A stretch of 62,236 nucleotides of DNA from JBNARI01 sp049718765 (lineage in GTDB: Bacteria; Bacillota; Sulfobacillia; DUMF01), in NCBI GenBank assembly GCA_049718765.1, contig JBNARI010000008.1, forward strand, positions 1 to 62,236, in the 5' to 3' direction. Positions 1 to 6,755 of the stretch are shown here, one piece after another. Under the pieces are notes generated by a model. It did no database searches. It was given only the letters and a program-made list of their open reading frames with translations, and had not been told where the DNA came from. Position numbers and translations under genes: made by a program. Positions within the stretch are counted from its first letter, which is position 1; each line of letters starts with the position of its first letter.

Positions 1-2
1 CC

Positions 3-89
3 AAGCAGGATTTGCGAGAACTTGCCCTTTCATTCCTCACGGGGGTGATTGCAGGGCTAATCATCAGGGCAATGCTCCTTGCTTTCTAA
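3..89 (+). CDS. C-terminal tail of an unknown membrane protein (partial)
   Basis: An open frame runs in from the window edge and stops with TAA at 87-89. It encodes 28 residues beginning KQDLREL and ending in a hydrophobic stretch (FLTGVIAGLI then MLLAF) that reads as a membrane segment. The amphipathic start followed by a hydrophobic tail is typical of the end of a small membrane protein, but the family cannot be named. The frame is short enough that chance is a real alternative. Confidence 0.4.
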   Translation, partial: KQDLRELALSFLTGVIAGLIIRAMLLAF

Positions 90-273
90 CTTTCCCCCAC
101 CGCAGCACGTAGGCAACGCTCCGGCTTCTCTGCTTCCATCGCTGTCTGGTGACCACTGTGTGCAGCCTGCTTTTTGCGAACGCACGTTCGGTTTGGCCTC
201 ATTGCCGGCTTTTCCCAGCACCATTCTAGTACCCTGCGTGCATTATGTAAACATCCTGGGCAAACGGATGGGT

Positions 274-286
274 ATGGGTTACCCAT
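274..286. repeat. Palindrome ATGGGT-T-ACCCAT
   Basis: A perfect 6-bp inverted repeat around one central base, nested inside GATGGG/CCCATC arms at about 267-272 and 294-299. The CATGGGT half reappears in the palindromes at 1302-1319 and in the direct repeats next to the integrase, so these sites may share a binding protein. That link is inference. Confidence 0.5.
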
Positions 287-454
287 TCCATGCCCATCCC
301 AGGCCAAACCCAGGCTCATCAAGTAACCTCTGCCACACTCTGCCAGGGCTTCCATTTATACCGTGCCCTAGGACGGGCGTTTCTTTGGGCAGGCAAATTT
401 CATCCTTCGAGAAGCAAATCGCTCGTCCTGGGCCATTCTAGACGCATCTACGCA

Positions 455-513
455 TGGTGGGGGCATTCCCCTAGGCGTGGCCGGGAGTTCCTCGCCAGCA
501 TGGATGCCCATCC
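455..513. repeat. ~60-bp imperfect direct repeat, copy A
   Basis: Begins TGGTGGGGGCATTCCCC and ends GGATGCCCATCCC. By eye it aligns with 1246-1306 over about 60 bp at roughly 75-80% identity with small indels. The two copies bracket the orphan membrane-protein gene at 590-1120. Non-coding in both places. Confidence 0.6.
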
Positions 514-589
514 CGAAAGTTGTCAGAAGCTTTGCTTAACTCGTTAGGAGCCCTAGAGCGGCCTTAAGAAATCCGGACGTACTAGAAAG

Positions 590-1120
590 TCATGCCGAGC
601 CACAATCTCGCCTCTCAACGGACTTTATTCGCTCCACTATGGGGACCAACCCCGCCAGGATAGCCCCGGAACCCGCTAGCAGAGCGAGATTCCTGTATGC
701 TTTGTACCGACAGGAAGCGAGAGTGTTAAGTGCCCAGTTGTAACTTTCGAGGGTAACGTGGTATCCCAAGACTGTCTCGGCATACTTCTCGGCTTCCCGC
801 TTGAAATCGTGCGAACGGAGAACGCAGGAGATCAATTGTGACTCGTCCCCATTCCATTCCGCTCCCTCTCCCCACCATACCCACGGGGCGTACTTGCTCT
901 TGTCGCCGTGCTCCCAGGCGTGTCTGTCTCTTGCCTGCTGGGCGATTCGTGCGATAGCTGCTTGCCCTTCAGGGGTGCGGGCAAACTTCTCCACGTCGGC
1001 TACAGACACGAAACGCTCATATGCCTGCTTCACCGCACGAGCTTGTAGGTATGGCGGTATCAGGAACGCAAAGATGATGATCCCTGCACCGATCCAGACG
1101 CATATAGCCAGCCTTCTCAT
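590..1120 (-). CDS. Hypothetical membrane protein with N- and C-terminal membrane segments
   Basis: This encodes 176 residues from ATG at 1120, chosen because GAGGGTGGGATCG precedes it; the open frame extends upstream but that part has no good ribosome binding site. Residues about 4-27 (MRRLAICVWIGAG... region) form a membrane anchor and a second hydrophobic segment lies near the C-terminus (LALLAGSGAILAGLVPIV), leaving a mostly charged, Trp-rich domain of about 110 residues between them. I do not recognise the family. It sits alone between two copies of a ~60-bp direct repeat and next to an integrase, so it is probably accessory. Confidence 0.6.
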   Translation of the reverse strand: MRRLAICVWIGAGIIIFAFLIPPYLQARAVKQAYERFVSVADVEKFARTPEGQAAIARIAQQARDRHAWEHGDKSKYAPWVWWGEGAEWNGDESQLISCVLRSHDFKREAEKYAETVLGYHVTLESYNWALNTLASCRYKAYRNLALLAGSGAILAGLVPIVERIKSVERRDCGSA

Positions 1121-1245
1121 CGATCCCACCCTCGTTTTTTTCGCGATGCCACAGTAAGTTTCCTCCTGGCGTCCTGAACTTTCCTGACCCTGTTTCGCTT
1201 TGGCAGAAGGGCATTCAGGGGAGACGGCAGGGCATGTTGTTCCTT

Positions 1246-1306
1246 TGGTGGGGGCATTCCCCCAAGCGGTGCGGCGGGATTCCTTGCCGGATGGGATGCC
1301 CAACCC
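1246..1306. repeat. ~60-bp imperfect direct repeat, copy B
   Basis: Partner of 455-513, about 790 bp away in the same orientation, beginning TGGTGGGGGCATTCCCCC and ending GGGATGCCCAACCC. It runs straight into the palindromic array at 1302-1367 at the 3' end of the integrase gene. A cytosine-to-thymine type scatter of mismatches suggests an old duplication. Confidence 0.6.
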
Positions 1307-1319
1307 ATGCCCATGGGTT
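1302..1319. repeat. Inverted repeat AACCCATG-CC-CATGGGTT
   Basis: Perfect 8-bp arms around a 2-bp spacer, immediately followed by the palindrome CCTAAC-C-GTTAGG at 1321-1333. Together with the second unit at 1345-1367 they form a compact block of dyads just past the integrase stop codon, a plausible site for recombinase or excisionase binding (inference). Confidence 0.6.
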
Positions 1320-1333
1320 ACCTAACCGTTAGG
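1312..1333. repeat. Tandem 22/23-bp repeat unit 1 at integrase 3' end
   Basis: The unit reads CATGGGTTA followed by CCTAACCGTTAGG, the latter a perfect 6-bp dyad around one base. It recurs 33 bp later (1345-1367) with a T-to-C change and one inserted A. A more degenerate copy of the dyad is at 535-548. Such spacing suits arm-type recombinase sites, but no function is shown. Confidence 0.6.
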
Positions 1334-1344
1334 CGTGGGTTTGC

Positions 1345-1367
1345 CATGGGTCACCTAACCGTTAAGG
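1345..1367. repeat. Tandem 22/23-bp repeat unit 2, overlapping the integrase stop codon
   Basis: The unit reads CATGGGTCA followed by CCTAACCGTTAAGG. The last codons and TAG stop of the integrase gene (at 1355-1357) lie inside it, so the repeat covers the extreme 3' end of the recombinase gene. Confidence 0.6.
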
Positions 1368-2302
1368 AGCTTCCTCACCCGCTGTTTTCTGGGCAGAAGC
1401 TGATTAACAGGGCTTGCCAGCTGGTGTTGCTGCTTGATGTCTCCCTGCGTCAAGGCGACATATCGCCTGGTCATAGTCAAGTCGGTGTGGCCCATTATCC
1501 GCTGCAAGGCCAGTGCGTTTCCTCCACACCGCAGAAAGCCCAGGGCAAAGGCGTGCCTCAGGTCATAAGGTCGAATCTTCACGCCAAGCCGTGCCGAATA
1601 GCCTCGCAGCCTGTCCCTCCAGGTCTGACGGCTGAGCGGCTGGCCCTCACAGGTGCAGAAAACAGGCGTGTTCTCTTTCCAGCCGGGGTGCCTGGCTTGC
1701 AGCAAACGCCTTATGGCCTCCGCTGTCACGGGGGAAATTGGCAGGGTGCGTGATACCCTCGTTTTGGCCGTATCCGCACGCACGTAAACTTCCAGGGAAC
1801 GCAAATTTACGTCTGTCGGCAGCAGGGAAAACGCCTCTTTGGGGCGAATTCCAGTATCGAGCGTGAGCAAGATCAGGGCGTAATCCCTCAGGCCAGCAAA
1901 TGTGTGCTGGTCAGGCAGGGTGAGGAGCTTCTTCAGGGTGTCGCTGTCGAGGCTCACAACCCTGCCCTCTGCTTTCTTCCTGCGGAAGTCCTCAAGCGGA
2001 TTTTCGGGGAAGATGCCTTCCCGAACGCACCAGCCAAGAAACTGCTTGAGATAGGTCAGTCGCAGGTTGTACGTGGCGGGCTTGACAGGCTCCCCCAGGA
2101 ACGAATACACCGCCTGTTTCAGGTCACTGCCCTTCCAGGCGTCAGGGTACCGCTTGAAGAACAGGCCCACCAGCCTTGAATAATCCTTCAACGTCGTTTC
2201 ACTCCTGCCCTGGGCCTGCTTCCAGCACAGGAACAGTTGCAGGGCCTCCTGCCAGGTGGCAGGTGCTTCACTCTTGAGACGCAGAACTTTGGCCTTACCC
2301 AT
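1355..2302 (-). CDS. Tyrosine recombinase/integrase (XerC/phage integrase family)
   Basis: A 315-residue site-specific recombinase of the tyrosine family. Residues ~15-95 form the SAM-like core-binding domain (WQEALQLFLCWKQAQG). The catalytic domain carries the Arg box in DTGIRPKEAFSL, the lysine region TAKTRVSRTLPIS, the H-x-x-R box YDLRHAFAL, the second His in IMGHTDLT and a following Tyr (TRRYVAL). All key residues are present, so it should be active. ATG at 2302 is preceded by GGGAGGGG at a 9-nt spacing. It lies directly downstream of the 3' end of tRNA-Leu, the usual arrangement for an element inserted at a tRNA, though no attachment duplication was found in the window. A palindromic tandem repeat overlaps its stop codon. 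Confidence 0.93.
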   Translation of the reverse strand: MGKAKVLRLKSEAPATWQEALQLFLCWKQAQGRSETTLKDYSRLVGLFFKRYPDAWKGSDLKQAVYSFLGEPVKPATYNLRLTYLKQFLGWCVREGIFPENPLEDFRRKKAEGRVVSLDSDTLKKLLTLPDQHTFAGLRDYALILLTLDTGIRPKEAFSLLPTDVNLRSLEVYVRADTAKTRVSRTLPISPVTAEAIRRLLQARHPGWKENTPVFCTCEGQPLSRQTWRDRLRGYSARLGVKIRPYDLRHAFALGFLRCGGNALALQRIMGHTDLTMTRRYVALTQGDIKQQHQLASPVNQLLPRKQRVRKLLNG

Positions 2303-2445
2303 AACAAATCACCCCTCCCGGTGGCACCCTGCCCACCAGAAGGGGATGGGAATCCTTTAAGGTCGTGAGCTTTACGGGATTCGCACTTTTCACGCCTGCC
2401 AGCAGAAACTTCCATCATCAGGAAAGCCCCTGCTATGCTAAGAAT

Positions 2446-2532
2446 TGGTGCGGGCGGAGGGATTTGAACCCTCACGAGCGGTAGCTCACAGGATCCTAAG
2501 TCCTGCGCGTCTGCCAGTTCCGCCACACCCGC
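2446..2532 (-). tRNA. tRNA-Leu (anticodon TAG)
   Basis: An 87-nt class II tRNA with acceptor stem GCGGGTG, long variable arm, anticodon stem CAGGA/TCCTG around loop CTTAGGA, T-loop TTCAAAT and encoded CCA. It reads CUA codons. It is the last gene of the tRNA operon, and the integrase begins about 145 bp beyond its 3' end. Confidence 0.97.
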
Positions 2533-2579
2533 ACATTACGGCCACTTCAAACCTGGGGAGTATCATCTGCGCTTAAGAA

Positions 2580-2654
2580 TGGTGGGCCATGAAGGAATCG
2601 AACCTTCGACACCCCGCTTAAAAGGCGGGTGCTCTACCCCTGAGCTAATGGCCC
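2580..2654 (-). tRNA. tRNA-Lys (anticodon TTT)
   Basis: Acceptor stem GGGCCAT/ATGGCCC, anticodon stem CCCGC/GCGGG around CTTTTAA, T-loop TTCGATT, discriminator A and encoded CCA. Part of the eight-tRNA minus-strand operon. Confidence 0.97.
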
Positions 2655-2658
2655 ACAC

Positions 2659-2734
2659 TGGCTGGGGCGGCAGGATTCGAACCTGCGGAATGTCGGCTCC
2701 AAAGGCCGATGCCTTACCGCTTGGCTACGCCCCA
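2659..2734 (-). tRNA. tRNA-Gln (anticodon TTG)
   Basis: Acceptor stem TGGGGCG/CGCCCCA, anticodon stem TCGGC/GCCGA around CTTTGGA, T-loop TTCGAAT, discriminator G and encoded CCA. Only 4 nt separate it from tRNA-Lys. Confidence 0.97.
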
Positions 2735-2750
2735 GCACCTGTTCATTTGC

Positions 2751-2828
2751 TGGCGCGCCCGGCAGGATTTGAACCTGCGGCCTTCAGATTCGAAGTCTGC
2801 GGCTCTATCCGGGCTGAGCTACGGGCGC
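2751..2828 (-). tRNA. tRNA-Arg (anticodon TCG)
   Basis: Acceptor stem GCGCCCG/CGGGCGC, anticodon loop CTTCGAA, T-loop TTCAAAT, discriminator G and encoded CCA. The outermost pair of the anticodon stem (G-A) is mismatched; otherwise the fold is regular. Confidence 0.95.
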
Positions 2829-2862
2829 CCAATGAACCCCTTTAATTGGGGAAACATCACGT

Positions 2863-2940
2863 TGGGGTGAGTGACGGGGATCGAACCCGTAACCTTGGGA
2901 GCCACAGTCCCACGCTCTAACCAGTTGAGCTACACTCACC
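2863..2940 (-). tRNA. tRNA-His (anticodon GTG)
   Basis: Acceptor stem GTGAGTG/CACTCAC with an encoded extra 5' G (at 2940) opposite discriminator C, the identity pair of histidine tRNAs. Anticodon loop CTGTGGC, T-loop TTCGATC, encoded CCA. Confidence 0.97.
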
Positions 2941-2943
2941 ACA

Positions 2944-3019
2944 TGGCGCGCCTGGCAGGAATCGAACCTGCGGCTCCCTGCTTAGAAGGCAGGTGCTCTA
3001 TCCCCTGAGCTACAGGCGC
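2944..3019 (-). tRNA. tRNA-Arg (anticodon TCT)
   Basis: Acceptor stem GCGCCTG/CAGGCGC, anticodon stem CCTGC/GCAGG around CTTCTAA, T-loop TTCGATT, discriminator G and encoded CCA. It lies 3 nt from tRNA-His and reads AGA/AGG codons. Confidence 0.97.
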
Positions 3020-3024
3020 TCTTC

Positions 3025-3098
3025 TGGAGCGGGTGATGGGAATCGAACCCACGTTACCAGCTTGGAAGGCTGGCGCTCTACCATTGAGCTACACCCGC
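3025..3098 (-). tRNA. tRNA-Gly (anticodon TCC)
   Basis: Acceptor stem GCGGGTG/CACCCGC, anticodon stem CCAGC/GCTGG around CTTCCAA, T-loop TTCGATT, discriminator T and encoded CCA. It is the first gene after the second promoter (3136-3164); a GC hairpin lies in its leader. Confidence 0.97.
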
Positions 3099-3107
3099 GA
3101 AATCTTC

Positions 3108-3124
3108 GCCCCCATTTTGGGGGC
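3108..3124 (-). other. GC hairpin in the tRNA-Gly leader
   Basis: GCCCCC-ATTTT-GGGGGC forms a perfect 6-bp stem about 10 nt 5' of mature tRNA-Gly. It could end some transcripts arriving from tRNA-Pro or guide 5' processing. There is no U-run on the minus-strand side, so a strong terminator is unlikely. Confidence 0.5.
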
Positions 3125-3135
3125 GCGCACATTAT

Positions 3136-3164
3136 ACTATAGCAAAAGACTTTCCTGCAGTCAA
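3136..3164 (-). promoter_or_regulatory. Sigma-A promoter for the seven-tRNA run Gly-to-Leu
   Basis: On the minus strand TTGACT (3159-3164) and TATAGT (3136-3141) are separated by exactly 17 bp. Transcription would begin near 3129, just before the leader hairpin of tRNA-Gly. Confidence 0.75.
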
Positions 3165-3198
3165 AGCGTTGCCACTGCCTAAGCCGCGCAGCGGAAGC

Positions 3199-3275
3199 TG
3201 GTCGGGGCGCCGGGACTCGAACCCGGGACCTCTTGGTCCCAAACCAAGCGCGCTACCAAACTGCGCTACGCCCCG
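3199..3275 (-). tRNA. tRNA-Pro (anticodon TGG)
   Basis: Acceptor stem CGGGGCG/CGCCCCG, anticodon stem CTTGG/CCAAG around TTTGGGA, T-loop TTCGAGT, discriminator A and encoded CCA. It is the promoter-proximal gene of the tRNA cluster. Confidence 0.97.
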
Positions 3276-3294
3276 CTTCACACACTGCTCTTTG

Positions 3295-3323
3295 ATTATA
3301 GAATGACCTGGACCGCGCGTCAA
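3295..3323 (-). promoter_or_regulatory. Strong sigma-A promoter of the tRNA operon
   Basis: On the minus strand TTGACG (3318-3323), a 17-bp spacer and a perfect TATAAT (3295-3300) lie just upstream of tRNA-Pro. This is the best housekeeping-promoter match in this part of the window. Confidence 0.85.
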
Positions 3324-3418
3324 ATGATGGACGTACCAAAATAGCAGCCTTGATAAGCTTTTGGACTGGCTTTGCAGCTGGCAAGTAATTTTATCCGCAA
3401 CCCTCGATATGTAATATA

Positions 3419-4447
3419 ATGGTACCAAGGACACTCCGGGGGTCTGGCACTATCACTGAAAAACAGGCAAACAAGTTTTGGGTCAGTTTAGGCTGGCTGC
3501 GCCTCGGCACGGTCATCTGGCTGGTAACCATGTGTTTGTTCCACTCAGTGGCGATCGGCGAGGCAACTCCTACCGGATGGGCAACTGCGGCGATCCTGGG
3601 ACTATCCCTGGGATGCTTGACCGCACTGGGTATACGTACCCCTTCGAGCAAAGGCCGCTGGTTGGAGTTGGTTTCCCTGCCTGTGGAAACCATGGTCAAT
3701 TACGTGCTTCTGTCCCTTACAGGAAGTCTGGAAAGTCCCTTTACGTTCGTGGTCCTTCTAACGCCCCTCACATATGGCATTCGCGGAGGAACTTCCATGG
3801 CGTTCGTTTCCGCAACAGTAAACACAGCGTTGGTGGCTTCTCTGATACTCAGATCTCCATGGCCACCTGCCTACCGCGCACTGTGCGGTGCCATTACTTT
3901 GATAGGCGTCATGTGGGGTGAAACAGCTGCAATCGTTTACCTGGTCAAGCTGTACTCCGCTCAGCAGCGGGAGCTGACGTATCTCGCAGAACGTGACCCT
4001 CTCACAGGGCTGTTCAACCGACGGGTACTGATACAAAAGATGCACTCGTTCATCCTGAGGGGAAACCCTTTCTGCCTCATCTTGGTAGACCTGGACCGCT
4101 TTAAGGACGTTAATGACATTTTGGGACACCTGGTAGGGGACGAGATACTCCAACAACTCGCTGGTCTCATGCAACGAACCATCAGGTCCAGCGACGTCCT
4201 GGCTCGCTATGGGGGCGACGAGTTTGCCATCGTACTTGAAGGCCAGCACGATGACGCACTGATAGTGCTACTGCGCCTCAAAGAGGCAGTGCGCAGTTTG
4301 GGAGCCACTCGCGGCTTCGAGCTAGATCTCTCGGGTGGAATAGCCAGTTGGCCTAACGACGCCCATGCTCCCCTTGAATTGCTCCAAATCGCCGATGCTC
4401 GCCTCTACAAGGCTAAACAGCAGGCCCAGTGCGCCAAGCAACCTTAG
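3419..4447 (+). CDS. Membrane-bound GGDEF diguanylate cyclase
   Basis: A 342-residue protein. The first ~180 residues contain about five to six hydrophobic helices (from WLRLGTVIWLVTMCLF to ALCGAITLIGVMWGETAAIVYLV), a MASE-like membrane sensor. The last ~160 residues are a GGDEF domain: DPLTGLFNRR at the entry, LVDLDRFKDVND for metal binding and an intact YGGDEFAIV active site, so synthesis of cyclic di-GMP from two GTP is expected. No R-x-x-D inhibitory site is obvious just before GGDEF. The start is uncertain: ATG at 3419 overlaps a TATAAT-like sequence (3415-3420) and lacks a Shine-Dalgarno site, yet no better in-frame start is visible downstream before the first helix. The gene is divergent from the tRNA operon. 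Confidence 0.88.
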   Translation: MVPRTLRGSGTITEKQANKFWVSLGWLRLGTVIWLVTMCLFHSVAIGEATPTGWATAAILGLSLGCLTALGIRTPSSKGRWLELVSLPVETMVNYVLLSLTGSLESPFTFVVLLTPLTYGIRGGTSMAFVSATVNTALVASLILRSPWPPAYRALCGAITLIGVMWGETAAIVYLVKLYSAQQRELTYLAERDPLTGLFNRRVLIQKMHSFILRGNPFCLILVDLDRFKDVNDILGHLVGDEILQQLAGLMQRTIRSSDVLARYGGDEFAIVLEGQHDDALIVLLRLKEAVRSLGATRGFELDLSGGIASWPNDAHAPLELLQIADARLYKAKQQAQCAKQP

Positions 4448-4541
4448 CTAATTCTTATTTCCTCCTAAGGCCCGTCTCATGTTAGACCTTGATAATTAAA
4501 CTGGCCCACAGGAAAATCAAGGGCCCAAGAGGAGGAACAGC

Positions 4542-4859
4542 ATGATGACGAACACAATGTCGAAAATACTAATAGCGGTGGTCCTGGTCGCGCTGGTGGC
4601 TGCGCTGGCAGCGCCTGCCTTGGCAGCGACACTCACACCGGAACAAGAAAACGAGCTTGCCGTGATTCAAAATCAAATTGCTGACTTGCGGAAACAAATG
4701 ATAGACAAGCTAGCAGAGTACGGCCAGATCACCCAAGACCAGGCCGATCAAATGAAGGCTAGAATCGACGCAAGCCAAGGGTACCTGACAGGTTGCCCTT
4801 GTGGCGCAGGATGGGGCATGTACGGGGGCAGGTTCCGAAGCAGGTTTCAAGTCCAGTAA
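4542..4859 (+). CDS. Secreted DUF2680-family protein
   Basis: 105 residues with a clear Sec signal peptide (KILIAVVLVALVAALAAPALA, cut after ALA) followed by a short helical domain LTPEQENELAVIQNQIADLRKQ... DKLAEYGQITQDQADQMKARID. This pattern of a helix pair with a Y-G-x-I/L-T-x-x-Q-A-D motif is that of DUF2680, found in spore-forming Firmicutes; its role is unknown. The tail is Gly/Cys-rich (GCPCGAGWGMYGG). AGGAGG at 4530-4535 precedes the ATG by 6 nt. It stands alone and ends in a strong hairpin. Confidence 0.85.
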   Translation: MMTNTMSKILIAVVLVALVAALAAPALAATLTPEQENELAVIQNQIADLRKQMIDKLAEYGQITQDQADQMKARIDASQGYLTGCPCGAGWGMYGGRFRSRFQVQ

Positions 4860-4875
4860 CCTGGCCTATGATGCC

Positions 4876-4910
4876 AGGAGCAGGGTAGGCAGCAGTCCTG
4901 CCCTGCTCCT
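4876..4910. terminator. Hairpin between convergent genes
   Basis: AGGAGCAGGG (4876-4885) pairs perfectly with CCCTGCTCCT (4901-4910), with further AGG/CCT pairing inside. The run of T after it is short. It lies between the plus-strand DUF2680 gene and the minus-strand phosphodiesterase gene and could serve both directions. Confidence 0.7.
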
Positions 4911-4926
4911 TGAGTTGTAGCCACTC

Positions 4927-5403
4927 TTAAGTAAGCCTTATGATTTGGGGCTGCAGTTCCCCTTTACTGACCTCGATGTAGCCAAGGGTGTTGCCAGAGG
5001 AGCTGCGACCTATGCTGACGCTACCTGGATTAAAGAAAAGCCTGGGCCCAAGCCAAGCCGCGTAAGGTACATGGGTGTGACCAAACACCACGCAGTCAAC
5101 ATCCCTGTCAGTCGCAACCTTGATCAGGTCATCCAGAGTCCTCTTCACCAAGTGCATGTGACCGTGGGTAATGAAGAAGCGCTTGCCCTCTATTTCCACA
5201 GTCAGCTCTCTTGGCCCTTTGGGACCAATGTCGCAATTCCCTCCCACAGCGTAACAAGGCAGTTGGCACCTTTGTGCGAGGTATAAACCATCCTTGTAAA
5301 AGTCTCCTGCGTGTATCAGCGCGTCGCAGTCCTTCAGAAAGTTGACTGCTTCTTCCAGGGCTCTGGTATTCCCGTGGGAGTCGCTTACTACCCCTATGAT
5401 CAA
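4927..5403 (-). CDS. MJ0936/YfcE-type metallophosphoesterase
   Basis: 158 residues, the usual length for this calcineurin-like phosphodiesterase family. Metal ligands are in order: DSHG (residues 8-11), HAGD, GNCD, THGH and GHTH. It should hydrolyse small phosphodiesters with a dinuclear metal centre; the substrate is unknown. It starts with TTG at 5403, overlapping the TGA of rdgB, so translation is coupled. The third gene of an rph-rdgB-phosphodiesterase operon, an order common in Clostridia. Confidence 0.92.
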   Translation of the reverse strand: MIIGVVSDSHGNTRALEEAVNFLKDCDALIHAGDFYKDGLYLAQRCQLPCYAVGGNCDIGPKGPRELTVEIEGKRFFITHGHMHLVKRTLDDLIKVATDRDVDCVVFGHTHVPYAAWLGPRLFFNPGSVSIGRSSSGNTLGYIEVSKGELQPQIIRLT

Positions 5404-6002
5404 GGGATCTCACCACCCAGAAGTGCATCCCTTAGCCTGACGATCGCCTTCATCCTGTGACTGTACTTGTCCTTCTCCCAGCTCTCCATTTCCCCGAAAG
5501 TGCGACTGCTTCCCTGGGGGATGAACACCGGGTCGTACCCAAAACCATTCATGCCCCGCGGTGACAGGGCAATGTGTCCATCGCACGTTCCTGTAAACAC
5601 ACGTTCGCAGCCATGGAAAACCAGTGCTACTACGCAAACAAACCTGGCTGTTCTTCTTTCCTCAGGTACTCCTCGCAAGTTCCTGAGCAGTAAGTCAATG
5701 TTGTCCCGGTCAGTACAACCTTCCCCAGCGTACCTTGCGCTTATCACTCCAGGAGCACCGCCCAGAGCGTCCACTTCTAGCCCCGAGTCGTCTGCCACTG
5801 AGGGTAGGCCGGTGGCTTGCCAAGCTACACGCGCCTTGGCCAGTGCGTTTTCTGCAAAGCTCTTCTCCCCCTCTGGTGGCAGCTTGACCCCATGGCAATC
5901 ACCCAGGGACAACAGTTCAAACTCAGGAAGCAACCTCCTGAATTCCTCAATCTTTCCGCGGTTGCTGGTTGCCACAAGCAGTCTGCTGCACCGCTCTAGC
6001 AT
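5400..6002 (-). CDS. rdgB: XTP/dITP diphosphatase (RdgB/HAM1 family)
   Basis: About 200 residues. It removes non-canonical purine nucleoside triphosphates (ITP, dITP, XTP) from the pool as monophosphate and pyrophosphate. Signatures: LLVATSNRGKIEEF at the N-terminus, SFAENALAKA, VADDSGLEVDALGGAPGV with the catalytic Asp, and GMNGFGYDPVF plus SHRMKA near the end. ATG at 6002 is preferred, with TTG at 6017 as an alternative; either way the gene starts inside the 3' end of rph (overlap of about 56-71 nt). Confidence 0.95.
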   Translation of the reverse strand: MLERCSRLLVATSNRGKIEEFRRLLPEFELLSLGDCHGVKLPPEGEKSFAENALAKARVAWQATGLPSVADDSGLEVDALGGAPGVISARYAGEGCTDRDNIDLLLRNLRGVPEERRTARFVCVVALVFHGCERVFTGTCDGHIALSPRGMNGFGYDPVFIPQGSSRTFGEMESWEKDKYSHRMKAIVRLRDALLGGEIP

Positions 6003-6732
6003 TGATCTCTGCCCCAACTGGCCCTAACACGCTCCTCTGCAGCTGAATCAGCTCAGCAATACCCTTTTCAGCAAGCGCAAGCAATCCCATGAACTCCTCT
6101 TTACTGAAAGCGCCGCCCTCGCCAGTGGCCTGTACCTCCACCAGTTTCCTCGAGCCTGTCATCACCACGTTCATGTCCACCCTAGCCTTAGCATCCTCTT
6201 CGTAACACAAGTCAAGCCTGTTCTCTGATTCCACCTGCCCCACGCTCACCGCGGCCACGAAGTCCAAGATCGGCAACCTCTCAATGAGCCCCTCGGCCCT
6301 CATTCTGTTGAGTGCTTGAGCAAGTGCCACGAACGATGCCGTTATCGAAGCTGTGCGTGTGCCGCCGTCAGCTTGGATTACGTCACAGTCAACCCACAGC
6401 GTCCTTTCGCCTATGACCGACAAGTCCACCACTGCCCTGAGGGAACGCCCAATGAGGCGCTGTATCTCCATGGTCCTGCCACCTTGCCGACCCTTGGAGG
6501 CCTCCCGTTGGTTCCTTTCAGGGGTTGCCCCTGGTATCATGCCGTACTCAGCAGTGATCCAGCCCTGGCCAGTCCCCTTTAGGAAAGGGGGCACCCTGTC
6601 TTCGACACACACCGAGCAAACCACCATAGTGTCCCCTGTCTGGATCAAGGCAGAACCCAACGGAAACTTCAAGTAGCCGGGCACAATCCTCGTCGGCCTA
6701 AGCTGATCATTGCTCCTGCCATCAACGCGCAT
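5947..6732 (-). CDS. rph: Ribonuclease PH
   Basis: 261 residues from ATG at 6732, which has AAAGGGG upstream at 9 nt. RNase PH trims tRNA 3' ends by phosphorolysis. Visible signatures: GRSNDQLRPTRI at the start, TAEYGMIPGATPER with phosphate-binding residues, RQGGRTMEIQRLIGRSLRAV, and DCDVIQADGGTRTASI. The C-terminal ~20 residues are read through the start region of rdgB. Confidence 0.96.
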   Translation of the reverse strand: MRVDGRSNDQLRPTRIVPGYLKFPLGSALIQTGDTMVVCSVCVEDRVPPFLKGTGQGWITAEYGMIPGATPERNQREASKGRQGGRTMEIQRLIGRSLRAVVDLSVIGERTLWVDCDVIQADGGTRTASITASFVALAQALNRMRAEGLIERLPILDFVAAVSVGQVESENRLDLCYEEDAKARVDMNVVMTGSRKLVEVQATGEGGAFSKEEFMGLLALAEKGIAELIQLQRSVLGPVGAEINARAVQQTACGNQQPRKD

Positions 6733-6755
6733 TAGCAAGTACCCCTTTCACAAGG

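Larger units (their letters stand above)
90..589. other. 500-bp stretch without a recognisable gene
   Basis: No reading frame here has a convincing ribosome binding site or familiar protein content. The stretch holds a 13-bp palindrome at 274-286 nested in a longer inverted repeat (about 268-300), the first copy of a ~60-bp direct repeat (455-513), and a degenerate copy at 535-548 of the palindrome that recurs at the integrase 3' end. It reads as non-coding accessory DNA. Confidence 0.5.

Noticed and set aside
2303..2445. Terminator after tRNA-Leu
   Set aside because: An imperfect stem (AGCAG...CTGCT) can be drawn, but it has poor pairing and no T-run.
2188..2526. 112-residue minus-strand frame starting MAELADAQDLGS
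   Set aside because: It is a translation of the tRNA-Leu gene and its downstream spacer, another tRNA artefact.
2579..2845. 88-residue plus-strand frame with EGIEPSTPRLKGG and similar motifs
   Set aside because: It is antisense to tRNA-Lys, -Gln and -Arg; GIEPSTPRL-type peptides are a well-known artefact of reading tRNA genes backwards.
3415..3420. TATAAT as promoter of the GGDEF gene
   Set aside because: It overlaps the only plausible start codon and lacks a -35 box at the right distance, so it was not called as a promoter.
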